A stretch of DNA of 23,597 bases from Kiritimatiellia bacterium (GCA_017547265.1 JAFYQC010000165.1:1-23597); one strand, 5' to 3'. Numbered from the stretch's first letter, positions 15,870 to 22,770 are shown. Program-made: numbers and translations. Notes: generated from the letters alone by a model not told the origin.

Positions 15870-18089
15870 TTGACAGTCAGGGTCGCCATTGATCTGGCGC
15901 TCGACCGGCTGTTTGACTACACAGTTCCGGAAGAGCTTGAAAAGAAGCTGGCTGTCGGCCAGCTTCTTTCCGTCCCGTTCGGCCACCGCACCGCCCGCGG
16001 CTTTGCGATGGAGATCGGGGAAGAGGGGTCAGGGGTCAGTGGTCAGGGGTCAGTAGTTAGGGGTCAGGAGTCAGGGGGTAGGTCGTATGCCCTGAAGCCG
16101 ATTGACGCTATTGTTGACGAGGAGCCGTTTTTCTCTACGCGGCTCCTTGAGCTTGTGCGCGCTCTTGCCGCCTATACCGCCGCACCTGTCGAGTCAGTCC
16201 TCAAGGCCGCCGTTCCCGCCGCCGTCGTGAGGCCAAACGCGAGGGCGAAAGAACTCTACTTCATCTCTCCGGCCCTCGCGCCCGCGCCTGTCCCGATGAC
16301 GGCTCGCCGCCAGTGGCTCTACGACCAGATCGTTCGCCTTGGTGGCGGCTGGATGCAGCAGCTCTGCCGCGAGCTCAAGACGACGTCTGCGTCTCTCAAG
16401 GAGATGGGGCGGCTCGGCCTCGTCACCATCGCTCCGCGGCAAAAGCGCCGCGATCCTCTTGGCAACATGCGGCGCATCATTCCGACGAAGCCGCTCCCGC
16501 TGAACGACGAGCAGACTGCGGCGCTCGGCGTCATTTCCGCCGCGACGAAACCAGTCCTTCTCTTTGGCGTCACTGGGTCGGGCAAGACCGAGGTGTATCT
16601 CCAGGCAATTGCGAAGGAACTCGAGTCTGGTCGCGGCGCAATCGTGATGGTTCCCGAGATTTCCCTCACGCCCCAGACCGTCCGCAGGTTCGCGTCGCGT
16701 TTTGGCGACAAGGTGGCGGTTCTCCACTCGGCGCTTTCCGACGGCGAGCGCTACGACGAGTGGCATCGCATACGCTCTGGCGCGGCTCGCGTCGTAGTCG
16801 GCCCGCGAAGCGCAGTCTTCGCGCCTGTACGCGACCTCGGGCTCGTCGTCGTCGACGAAGAGCACGACCCGAGCTACAAGCAGGACGACAACCCGCGCTA
16901 CAATGCTCGCGACGCAGCCGTCTTGCGCGGACGTCTCGAAGGCGCGCGCGTCGTGCTCGGCTCCGCGACGCCTTCGCTTGAGACCTGGCGTAACGTCGCC
17001 GTCGGTAAGTACGATCTCGCGGAGATGAAGTGCCGCGCTGGCGCGGGAACTCTCCCTGCCGTCCGGCTCATAGACATGTCAGCGCCGCAGCGCGGCGATT
17101 CCTCTGGCGCGATCTTCTCGCGGGATCTTCTCGATGCCGTGAAGCTCCGGCTTGACCGCCACGAGCAGACGATACTTTTCTTGAATCGGCGCGGCTATTC
17201 GCGTAGCGTGACGTGCGCCGTCTGTGGCGCGACGGTCGACTGCCCGGAATGTTCGCTTCCATATACTTATCACCGCGCCGACGCCTGCTGCCGCTGCCAT
17301 ATCTGCGGCGGGTGGATTCTCACGCCGAAGGTCTGCCCCGCGTGCGGCGCGTCGGTGTTTCAGTACAAGGGCATCGGCACCCAGCGCGCGGAGGCCGCGC
17401 TTGCGAAGTGCTTCCCCAATGCGAAGATCCTTCGCATGGACGCAGACTCGACATCGCGCAAGAACTCGCATGACGACATCCTTTCCGCGTTCAGGCGTGG
17501 CGAGGCGGATGTCCTTCTCGGCACGCAGATGATTGCGAAGGGGCTTGACTTCCCGAATGTCACGCTCGTTGGTGTCCTCAATGCCGACAGCTCCCTTAAC
17601 ATGCCCGACTTCCGCGCTGCGGAGCGGACGTTCCAGCTGCTCGCGCAGGTGTCGGGGCGCGCGGGAAGGGCGGAGCTTCCGGGCGAGGTGATCATTCAGT
17701 CGTACGATCCTTCGGCGCCTGCGATTGTCGCGGCGGCGCGCGGCGATTTCGCCGCGTTTGCGAAGGAGGAGCTTTCGATTCGTGAGGAGTGTTTCTTCCC
17801 GCCGTTCTGCCATCTTGCGGCGGTCAACTTGCGCTCGAAGGACTTGAAGCTCGTTTCGTCGTGGGCCGACATGTATGCGAAGTCGCTTATGAAGGTGAAG
17901 GGGCTTACGGTGTCCGAGGCGGTGCCGAGCGCGCTCGAGAAGGCGGATGGGTGGTATCGCTGGCAGGTCGTCGTTCGCGCGCCCTCGGTTTCGACGATTG
18001 TAAAGGCGTGGCGGTGGCTTCTCGCCCAGCGCCCGCCGCCAGCCGCACTCCGCGCTGCAATCGACGTCGACGCCTTTAGCCTTATTTGA
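15870..18089 (+). CDS. priA: Primosomal replication-restart helicase PriA
   Basis: This 739-residue protein is a normal-length PriA. It recognises stalled forks and reloads the replicative helicase. The N-terminal DNA-binding part reads VAIDLALDRLFDYTVPEEL. The helicase core has Walker A GVTGSGKTEVY (from about residue 233), DEEH at 329-332, and AQVSGRAGRAELPGEV. The zinc-binding insert begins at C449 (CAVCGATVDCPEC, then CRCHICGGW and CPACG). The start is TTG at 15870, chosen because the family N-terminus begins there; no strong ribosome-binding site is visible, and it may depend on coupling with the pseudopilin gene 9 bases upstream. Residues about 53-71 are encoded by a 7-bp tandem repeat that sits in a loop of the DNA-binding domain without breaking the frame. 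Confidence 0.95.
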   Translation: MTVRVAIDLALDRLFDYTVPEELEKKLAVGQLLSVPFGHRTARGFAMEIGEEGSGVSGQGSVVRGQESGGRSYALKPIDAIVDEEPFFSTRLLELVRALAAYTAAPVESVLKAAVPAAVVRPNARAKELYFISPALAPAPVPMTARRQWLYDQIVRLGGGWMQQLCRELKTTSASLKEMGRLGLVTIAPRQKRRDPLGNMRRIIPTKPLPLNDEQTAALGVISAATKPVLLFGVTGSGKTEVYLQAIAKELESGRGAIVMVPEISLTPQTVRRFASRFGDKVAVLHSALSDGERYDEWHRIRSGAARVVVGPRSAVFAPVRDLGLVVVDEEHDPSYKQDDNPRYNARDAAVLRGRLEGARVVLGSATPSLETWRNVAVGKYDLAEMKCRAGAGTLPAVRLIDMSAPQRGDSSGAIFSRDLLDAVKLRLDRHEQTILFLNRRGYSRSVTCAVCGATVDCPECSLPYTYHRADACCRCHICGGWILTPKVCPACGASVFQYKGIGTQRAEAALAKCFPNAKILRMDADSTSRKNSHDDILSAFRRGEADVLLGTQMIAKGLDFPNVTLVGVLNADSSLNMPDFRAAERTFQLLAQVSGRAGRAELPGEVIIQSYDPSAPAIVAAARGDFAAFAKEELSIREECFFPPFCHLAAVNLRSKDLKLVSSWADMYAKSLMKVKGLTVSEAVPSALEKADGWYRWQVVVRAPSVSTIVKAWRWLLAQRPPPAALRAAIDVDAFSLI
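16025..16080 (+). repeat. Eight-unit 7-bp tandem repeat (GGGGTCA-type) inside priA
   Basis: Eight consecutive heptamers are seen: GGGGTCA, GGGGTCA, GTGGTCA, GGGGTCA, GTAGTTA, GGGGTCA, GGAGTCA, GGGGGTA. The period is not a multiple of three, yet the total insertion keeps the frame. It encodes a G/S/V/Q-rich linker between MEIGEE and YALKPIDAIVDEEPFF, where ordinary PriA proteins have a short loop. Confidence 0.9.
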
Positions 18090-18106
18090 GTCTGCGTTTT
18101 GGTACC

Positions 18107-18124
18107 CTGTGTGCTTGTACACAG
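18107..18124 (+). other. Small hairpin after priA
   Basis: CTGTGT (18107-18112) pairs with ACACAG (18119-18124) across a six-base loop, 17 bases past the priA stop. No T-run follows. It overlaps the first bases of the dispersed repeat, so it may be incidental. Confidence 0.35.
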
Positions 18125-18193
18125 TTGGGGACAGGCCCCACGAAACCGTTGTAAAATGGCTCTTTCGTGTTGTTGATGGCTTGCCGCGACGGA
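18122..18193 (+). repeat. Dispersed REP-like repeat, copy 1
   Basis: The core (18122-18159) contains the hairpin TGGGG-acagg-CCCCA followed by CGAAACCGTTGTAAAATGG. It is 36 of 38 identical to copy 3 by eye. A GC-rich, more degenerate tail ends in GGCTTG(C)CGCGACG, matching copy 2. It begins 33 bases past the priA stop, on the same strand. Together with the hairpin before it and the -10 box after it, this accounts for the whole 134-bp gap between priA and the next gene. Confidence 0.8.
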
Positions 18194-18211
18194 TCTACTG
18201 GGGTTTTGTGA

Positions 18212-18217
18212 TATAAT
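18212..18217 (+). promoter_or_regulatory. -10 box of the LRR gene, predicted leaderless
   Basis: A perfect TATAAT ends only 6 bases before the ATG at 18224, so the transcript should start at the initiation codon. No convincing -35 was found (CGGATC at 16 bp is weak). Confidence 0.55.
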
Positions 18218-18223
18218 ATCGGC

Positions 18224-18802
18224 ATGAGAATATTGGCGCTGTTGCTTGTGCTGTTTGGTCCGCTTGTGCTGTGGTCGGCGGACTGGTATTCCGTCCGTCT
18301 TCTCGCGAACCCTATCGTGCAGCCGGTTGAGCTTCCTGTGGCGGGGGGAGAGGTGGCTCGCCCCATTCTCGTTAAGACTGGGGAGGGCGTCGCGCGCGCC
18401 TTTGCGACAAATGCCGTTCCGTCTGGTAGCGTCCCGCTCTGCTCGCTTGCGAGCGTCCGCCGCCTCGACGTCGACTCGAGCGTGCGATATGTTCCCGCGC
18501 GGGCGTTCGAGAACTCAACCGACCTGCGCGTCGTCAGCTTCGAGGGACGCGTTCGCCGCATTGACAGCTGCGCCTTTGCCGGTGCGACGAACCTCACTGA
18601 TATCGTTCTGCACGAGGCGACTTCGATGCTTGTCGCGTCCAATGCGTTCGCGGGCTGCTCGCGGCGGCTGGCCTGTGTGTATCCTTTCTCCCCTGTCATG
18701 ACGGCGCAGGATGGTGCCGCGCAGAGTGGCGCGCCGATATTCCCGCGTGTCCTCTTCCTTAGGGGCGAGGATCTGAAAAATGAACTGTCGATCGCGCCAT
18801 AA
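18224..18802 (+). CDS. Secreted BspA-type leucine-rich repeat protein, short
   Basis: This 192-residue protein has a signal peptide (MRILALLLVLFGPLVLWSA). The middle (residues about 75-150) contains two to three LRR_5/BspA-like repeats, recognisable from the spaced pattern 'VPARAFENSTDLRVVSFEG', 'IDSCAFAGATNLTDIVLHE' and 'VASNAFAGCSRRL'. In host-associated bacteria such repeats mediate surface binding, but this protein is short and has no visible anchor, so its role is unknown. The start follows a TATAAT box by 6 bases with no ribosome-binding site. Its TAA stop (18800-18802) lies inside the CATAAT box preceding the next gene. Confidence 0.75.
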   Translation: MRILALLLVLFGPLVLWSADWYSVRLLANPIVQPVELPVAGGEVARPILVKTGEGVARAFATNAVPSGSVPLCSLASVRRLDVDSSVRYVPARAFENSTDLRVVSFEGRVRRIDSCAFAGATNLTDIVLHEATSMLVASNAFAGCSRRLACVYPFSPVMTAQDGAAQSGAPIFPRVLFLRGEDLKNELSIAP

Positions 18803-18803
18803 T
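18798..18803 (+). promoter_or_regulatory. -10 box (CATAAT) overlapping the LRR stop codon
   Basis: CATAAT ends 22 bases before the ATG at 18826 and contains the preceding gene's TAA stop. The following ATGCCCCAAAACCACTGAAA resembles the leader of the metallophosphoesterase gene, so this is probably a diverged copy of the same promoter unit. Confidence 0.5.
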
Positions 18804-18825
18804 ATGCCCCAAAACCACTGAAAAT

Positions 18826-19503
18826 ATGGAAAAGACATTTTGGAGAAAGTCGGTCGGCGTTGTCTACGATACGTGGTGGGGGGCTTTTGCGCTCTTTGTC
18901 GCGACAGGAGTGGTGCTATTTGCCTTGCAGATGCTTAACGGAATGCTTTCTGACTTTGTTGCATGGCCGAAAAACATCCATCTCGGACTGCTGTTTGCAC
19001 TTTGGGTGAATGTTGGCGTGGCGATGGTTGTATCGATCTTCCGACGCAGGTTTGGACGGGCGGCCGGACAGTTGGCGCTTGTGGTAGTCGGCTTCTTCGT
19101 CTATGTGTTTGCCGCATTATTCTCCTATTGCGTCCCGACTCGCATGACGAGTGCTCCCTGCGAGGAGTGGATACAAGAACGCATTTGCAAGCCCACGCAT
19201 ATCGAGCGGTCGCAGCTCGTCTTCCTCGGCGGTATAGATATGCGCGAGGAGGTTGTTGTGTTCGAGCTCGTCGGCGAGCTTCAGGATCCAGAATGTTTTG
19301 TCCCTGGTTATGCGTGGGGTGGTGGCAGCAGTGACATGACCAAAATAGGCGACCACTTCCGGCGCCTGATGAAAATGGGCCGAGTGGCTGTTGAATTGCC
19401 GGAGGAATTTGATGTTTCATACTTTCGCCGCGATGGTTACTATTCAATCCTGCACAAGATTTCCTCAGGAGGAAAGTCCTATCTTGTCTTTGAGCGCCTA
19501 TGA
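18826..19503 (+). CDS. Membrane protein with three N-terminal helices, unknown function
   Basis: This is a 225-residue protein I do not recognise. Three hydrophobic segments lie at about residues 20-40 (AFALFVATGVVLFALQML), 52-70 (LGLLFALWVNVGVAMVVSIF) and 80-100 (LALVVVGFFVYVFAALFSYC). A soluble domain of about 120 residues follows, with GIDMREEVVVFELVGELQD and a C-terminal beta-rich end (YYSILHKISSGGKSYLVFERL). There is no ribosome-binding site; the leader is predicted at about 15 bases. A dispersed repeat begins 2 bases after its stop. It is likely a real gene given codon use and a promoter of its own, but function is unknown. Confidence 0.7.
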   Translation: MEKTFWRKSVGVVYDTWWGAFALFVATGVVLFALQMLNGMLSDFVAWPKNIHLGLLFALWVNVGVAMVVSIFRRRFGRAAGQLALVVVGFFVYVFAALFSYCVPTRMTSAPCEEWIQERICKPTHIERSQLVFLGGIDMREEVVVFELVGELQDPECFVPGYAWGGGSSDMTKIGDHFRRLMKMGRVAVELPEEFDVSYFRRDGYYSILHKISSGGKSYLVFERL

Positions 19504-19504
19504 G

Positions 19505-19573
19505 CAGTTGGCGCCAGACCCCGCGAAACCGTTGTAAAAGGCCTGTTTGCGCGTCGGGACGGCTTGCGCGACG
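19505..19573 (+). repeat. Dispersed REP-like repeat, copy 2 (degenerate)
   Basis: It starts CAGTTGG like copies 1 and 3, has a damaged hairpin (GGCGCCAGACCCCG) and an intact GCGAAACCGTTGTAAAAGG. The tail TTTGCGCG...GACGGCTTGCGCGACG is the best-preserved version. It starts 2 bases after the stop of the preceding membrane protein gene. Confidence 0.75.
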
Positions 19574-19591
19574 TGTGGGTACGGGAGGGGG

Positions 19592-19632
19592 TTGACATTG
19601 CTAACCAAATAAGTTATCTTATCTAAGGATAA
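19592..19632 (+). promoter_or_regulatory. higA promoter and likely self-operator
   Basis: A consensus TTGACA (19592-19597) is followed after 17 bp by TATCTT (19615-19620). Overlapping the -10 are two direct TTATC copies (19614-19618, 19619-19623) and one inverted copy, GATAA (19628-19632). This arrangement would let a HigA dimer cover the promoter, as antitoxins of this family usually do. The operator role is inferred. Confidence 0.65.
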
Positions 19633-19938
19633 ATGAAAATGAAGCCTGTACATCCTGGTGAGATATTGGTCGAGGAGTTCCTCGTGCCGATGGGAATCTC
19701 ACAGTATCGCCTTGCAAAGGAGATACATGTGCCTCTTCGTCGCGTGAACGAGATTGCGCTCGGGCGGCGCGGCATATCTGCCGACACGGCCTTGCGTTTT
19801 GCCAGGTTCTTCGGAACTTCGCCCGAGGTCTGGCAGAATCTCCAGAGCCAGTACGAGATGGACGTTGCAAGAAACAGCATCTGGGAGGACATAAAGTCGA
19901 CAATCAAGCCTGCGTTTGGTCGGGTTGCCTGTCTATGA
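19633..19938 (+). CDS. higA: HigA-family antitoxin, Xre helix-turn-helix (no toxin partner seen)
   Basis: This 101-residue protein opens with MKMKPVHPGEILVEEFLVPM, the HigA/VapI signature 'HPGE-L-EE-L-P-GIS', followed by a helix-turn-helix (SQYRLAKEIHVPLRRVNEI) and DTALRFARFFGTSPEVWQNL. In complete modules HigA binds and neutralises the HigB RNase and represses the operon. HigB normally lies just upstream, but the 129-bp gap before this gene holds only a dispersed repeat and the promoter, and nothing toxin-like follows. It is therefore an orphan antitoxin or a stand-alone regulator. A second ATG at 19639 is better spaced (9 bases) from AAGGA at 19625-19629, so the true protein may be two residues shorter. 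The 93-bp gap after it holds only the next promoter unit. Confidence 0.9.
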   Translation: MKMKPVHPGEILVEEFLVPMGISQYRLAKEIHVPLRRVNEIALGRRGISADTALRFARFFGTSPEVWQNLQSQYEMDVARNSIWEDIKSTIKPAFGRVACL

Positions 19939-19984
19939 TTGTAAGCAAGTGGTGGAATGCCAAGATGACGGGATGCTCGCACAT

Positions 19985-20030
19985 GATTTCAGCGTGGCAG
20001 TTGCGCTATAATATGCTCCAAAGCCGTTGA
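19985..20030 (+). promoter_or_regulatory. Promoter unit A, upstream of the metallophosphoesterase
   Basis: The unit contains TATAAT at 20007-20012 and the leader stretch CCAAAGCCGTTGA just before the ATG at 20032. It is 42 of 46 identical by eye to the segment at 22769-22814. The predicted leader is about 13 bases without a Shine-Dalgarno sequence. The -35 is unclear (TGATTT at 17 bp). Confidence 0.65.
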
Positions 20031-20031
20031 A

Positions 20032-21189
20032 ATGAAGAAAGTGTCGGAAAGTAACGAAACGGGCAACCGACTTCTCTTTGTCGGTCTCGCGTGGGTTGTT
20101 TCGCTTTTAGTAACGGCATGCGTACTGCCGCAGGCGTTCGGAAGCTGGAGCGAGACTGCGACGATGGCGGCGGCGGCTTTTCTTATGCTTGTGTTTGGCC
20201 CGTATCTTCTTGTCGTCGGACTTTGCGGAGGAATGGTTGGCGATGTCGGCTGGGGGCTTGTGGCGATGGTGCCGTTTGTTGCCGCGCAGGTCGCGTTTCT
20301 GTGGCTTCTTTCGGGGAAGACGTCGCTATGGCGGCGTCTCGGTCGCTTCGGTCGACCAGCGCGGTGCATTGCCGTCGCCGCTCTTGCTTTTCTTTCGATA
20401 GTCGGCGTCTGGAGTTCGCTCCCGTGCGTCGAGACGCACAAGGTCGCTGTGGGCGGCGATAAGATAAAGGGAGAGCCGCTTCGCTTTGTCGTCATTTCCG
20501 ACTTGCATTCGTGCTACTATGGCTACAGGCAGCGGACGATCTTGGACGCAGTTTCGCGCGAGCGTCCGGACGCCGTTCTGCTCGTTGGCGATATTGCGGA
20601 CGACCGGCTTGCAGACAATAACGCGGCGCTTCTCATCGGCGGGCTTGCTAAGCAATTCCCTTGCATCTATGTCTCCGGCAACCACGAATACTGGAGCGAG
20701 CGTGTGGACGAGATAAAGGCCTGGATCCGCGGCTATGGCGCGACGGTGCTGGAGGGCGATGTCCACACAGTTGAGATAAAGGGAACGATGGTCGACTTCT
20801 GCGGCATTGACGACCCGACTTACATACTTGGCTCATGGTTCGAGCAGCTTAAGGCCGTTCATGAGAAATCAAGCCCAAAGCATCTGCGAATTCTTCTTTC
20901 GCACAGGCCCGAGTGCGCCGACATCTATGCGAAATATGACTTTGATCTCGTCGTCGCAGGTCATTTGCATGGCGGGCAGCTGCGCTTGCCTTGGCTCGAT
21001 GTAGGGCTCTACGGCCCGGCATGGGGCTATCGCCAGTTCTTCCCGCAGTATTCTGACGGCATCTATGCGCTTAATGACAATACGCGCCTCGTCGTCTCGC
21101 GCGGTCTCGCCCGCGAATCTACGCCCTTGCCGCGATTCTTCAACCATCCCGAAGTAATGGTGTTGGAAGTCGCCTCGGCGCCCCAATGA
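20032..21189 (+). CDS. Membrane-anchored metallophosphoesterase (YkuE/YaeI-like)
   Basis: This 385-residue protein has four N-terminal membrane helices (residues about 14-130) followed by a calcineurin-type phosphoesterase domain (about 150-380). All metal-site motifs are present: SDLHS (D157, H159), VGDIADD (D187), GNHEYW (N217, H218, E219), LSHRPE (H291) and AGHLHGGQ (H311, H313). Relatives hydrolyse phosphodiester or pyrophosphate bonds in lipids, such as UDP-diacylglucosamine or other envelope substrates; the substrate here is unknown. Membrane topology should place the domain on one face of the inner membrane, which side being unclear. The ATG lacks a ribosome-binding site and follows promoter unit A. 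A 5' fragment of a close copy of its start (MRKLLENSE) lies at 22817. Confidence 0.9.
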   Translation: MKKVSESNETGNRLLFVGLAWVVSLLVTACVLPQAFGSWSETATMAAAAFLMLVFGPYLLVVGLCGGMVGDVGWGLVAMVPFVAAQVAFLWLLSGKTSLWRRLGRFGRPARCIAVAALAFLSIVGVWSSLPCVETHKVAVGGDKIKGEPLRFVVISDLHSCYYGYRQRTILDAVSRERPDAVLLVGDIADDRLADNNAALLIGGLAKQFPCIYVSGNHEYWSERVDEIKAWIRGYGATVLEGDVHTVEIKGTMVDFCGIDDPTYILGSWFEQLKAVHEKSSPKHLRILLSHRPECADIYAKYDFDLVVAGHLHGGQLRLPWLDVGLYGPAWGYRQFFPQYSDGIYALNDNTRLVVSRGLARESTPLPRFFNHPEVMVLEVASAPQ

Positions 21190-21218
21190 TCTTCAATTTT
21201 TGATAAACTCTTCTTGAA

Positions 21219-22256
21219 ATGAAAAAGCCGTTGCCAGTCAAAATCGTCGAAGCCATCGGGTGGGTATATATAGCGCTCGCGGTTTTACTGTTGTTTCGCG
21301 CCGTCATTGAGCTTCCCAGTGTGCCGGCGACAGAAAGCATCTGCATCGGTATATGCTTCCTTGTTCCGACTTTGCTGGCCGTCGGGATGCTCGTTTCTCT
21401 ACGACGTAGGCGACGTGGATGGTTTGTTGTGCCGAACACGATGTTGCTTTCTCTATTGGTGGCGGGGTTGGCTTTGGATTCACTTGACCATGCTTCTGAT
21501 GGATTGGTCCTAGCGTGTGTTGTTTCTTCGCTTTTTCTGATCGTTCCGCTTGTGCTGCTCTATTTGACGTCGTCTACCCTGTGGTTTAAGGAAAAGACGG
21601 AAGATGTGGCTGAATCGAATGGGTGCCTGTCCTGTTTGGTTGCTTTCGCGACATTTCTCATTACGGTTGCTTTGTTTGCGATAGTGTTTTCACCGGCAAG
21701 AGGTCGTATGATTCCCGGTATGGCGAATGTAATTTTGACGCAAGGCAAGGATTTGTCCTTGTGCATGGCGTATAACAATACGGCTCATGAGTCTGGCGAG
21801 GAATGGCTCGACATATTCAGTTGCACGAATTCGACGCAGTTTGTGCTGCTGTTGCGAGAGAAGTACGGTAAGGAACTTCGTAATGGGAACATCTATACGA
21901 ATATCTGGTGCATAGCCGTCAATCCACCAGCTGATGATTCTTTTCCGCTGCTCTTCACATGCAACATCGATCCACGCGAACTCCTGTCGCAGACGGAAGT
22001 GGATCGCAGTTTGACATTGACTTGCCCGAAGACATGGGGTGGAACCTGTTTAAGAATTTGCAAAAAGATGGCAGTGATTGTCCGTGCCGGCGGTGCTGCC
22101 CAGATAGTGAGAAACATATACCTTAGCCCGAATCGGATTTTCCCCGACGGCATCCCCAAGCCAAACCCCGACACCTACTTCCTGACCCCGACCGGCCGCG
22201 TGGATCTTGTTGAAAGGCAACCGCAGTTGGGGACAGACCCCACGAAACCGTTGTAG
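21219..22256 (+). CDS. Polytopic membrane protein with a pseudopilin-like C-terminal domain
   Basis: This 345-residue protein is not a known family to me. Five hydrophobic segments are seen at about residues 9-28, 40-60, 68-88, 95-118 and 135-157. The remainder (about 160-330) aligns by eye with the pseudopilin at 15123-15860: QGKDLSL with HGRNLFI, TNIWCIAVNP with SIAWKIVTGL, FPLLFTCNID with VPVLVSRNLM, and MAVIVRAGGAAQIV with ATVIIHKGGASSVY, in the same order and spacing. The last membrane helix takes the place of the pilin helix, but there is no G|FTLVE cleavage site. The final residues QLGTDPTKPL and the TAG stop are encoded by dispersed repeat copy 3, so the native C-terminus was probably replaced. 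A weak -10 (GATAAA, 21202-21207) lies 11 bases upstream. Confidence 0.7.
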   Translation: MKKPLPVKIVEAIGWVYIALAVLLLFRAVIELPSVPATESICIGICFLVPTLLAVGMLVSLRRRRRGWFVVPNTMLLSLLVAGLALDSLDHASDGLVLACVVSSLFLIVPLVLLYLTSSTLWFKEKTEDVAESNGCLSCLVAFATFLITVALFAIVFSPARGRMIPGMANVILTQGKDLSLCMAYNNTAHESGEEWLDIFSCTNSTQFVLLLREKYGKELRNGNIYTNIWCIAVNPPADDSFPLLFTCNIDPRELLSQTEVDRSLTLTCPKTWGGTCLRICKKMAVIVRAGGAAQIVRNIYLSPNRIFPDGIPKPNPDTYFLTPTGRVDLVERQPQLGTDPTKPL

Positions 22257-22290
22257 AATGGGTATTTGCGCGGCCGTCGCGGGAAGGTTT
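22224..22290 (+). repeat. Dispersed REP-like repeat, copy 3 (overlaps a gene end)
   Basis: The core CAGTTGGGGACAGACCCCAC plus GAAACCGTTGTAGAATGG is nearly identical to copy 1 and has an intact TGGGG/CCCCA hairpin. It lies across the last codons of the preceding gene and provides its TAG stop. The tail GGTATTTGCGCGGCCGTCGC is related to sequences at about 22725 and 22869. Confidence 0.85.
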
Positions 22291-22294
22291 TTTG

Positions 22295-22321
22295 ACAGGA
22301 TTAACATGATTAACAGGATTG
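22295..22321 (+). repeat. 9-bp tandem repeat, three units (ACAGGATTA-type)
   Basis: The units are ACAGGATTA, ACATGATTA and ACAGGATTG, preceded by a T-run and TTGACAGG. Similar AGGATTAACAGGATT strings are, from memory, a dispersed element found in many unrelated environmental genomes. TTGACA at 22292-22297 could be a -35, but no good -10 follows. Confidence 0.7.
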
Positions 22322-22337
22322 AGAAAGGGGCGGAAGC

Positions 22338-22685
22338 ATGAAAAAGTTTTTACTATTGCTTGCAGTCTCCTACATTCCAGGTGTATTGTTGTTGTTTGGC
22401 GAATGGCAGGAGGTATTGGGGTTTGCCGCCGCAAGTGTTCTTTTTGTGCCTTGGTTTACAGCATGGGCGATCATAGGTATGTGCTATGATGTTATGAGAT
22501 GCGATGTCACGGGCGAGTGGCGGTTGCTATTCTTTGTCGTTTCCTATATTCTGTATATCGCCGCCGGGCTTATGTTCCTGATGGTGGATGAACGGCGAGC
22601 GCGATGGGTGGCCTTTGCTTTCTATGTGGTATTGGTGCTGCTTTCGATCTATGGCTTTACATGGTTTTGCAATAGTCATGCATGA
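22338..22685 (+). CDS. Small four-helix membrane protein, unknown function
   Basis: This 115-residue protein is almost entirely hydrophobic. Segments lie at about residues 4-20 (FLLLLAVSYIPGVLLLF), 27-48, 63-82 (LLFFVVSYILYIAAGLMFLM) and 90-110. The first segment could alternatively be an uncleaved signal. A single short loop carries C and R/D/E residues (MCYDVMRCDVTGEWR). An AAGGGG ribosome-binding site precedes the ATG. The base composition is less GC-rich than the housekeeping genes. No family is recognised. Confidence 0.6.
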   Translation: MKKFLLLLAVSYIPGVLLLFGEWQEVLGFAAASVLFVPWFTAWAIIGMCYDVMRCDVTGEWRLLFFVVSYILYIAAGLMFLMVDERRARWVAFAFYVVLVLLSIYGFTWFCNSHA

Positions 22686-22713
22686 ATCATATTCCAAGAG
22701 AGGGAACTAACTA

Positions 22714-22770
22714 ATGAATGCTCGAATGACATTTGCGCGGGTCGTCGCGGCAGATTTGACGCGTGGTTGA
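22714..22770 (+). pseudogene. Truncated duplicate of a gene start (18-codon remnant)
   Basis: The short frame MNARMTFARVVAADLTRG and stop resembles the start of the gene at 22860 (VIARMMFVRAVVGTA), with about 27 of 33 bases identical by eye (22717-22749 against 22863-22895). It is most likely a broken copy, not a functional peptide. With the promoter copy that follows, it accounts for the 174-bp gap between 22685 and 22860. Confidence 0.45.

Noticed and set aside
15039..15986. Minus-strand frame of 315 codons opposite the pseudopilin
   Set aside because: R/D/V-rich shadow; the sense strand has a canonical prepilin signal and promoter.
19504..19632. A HigB toxin gene upstream of higA
   Set aside because: The gap is only 129 bp and is filled by a repeat and a promoter; no toxin-like frame is present.
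18122..22290. CRISPR array
   Set aside because: The three repeats are more than 1 kb apart, with genes between them and no cas genes.
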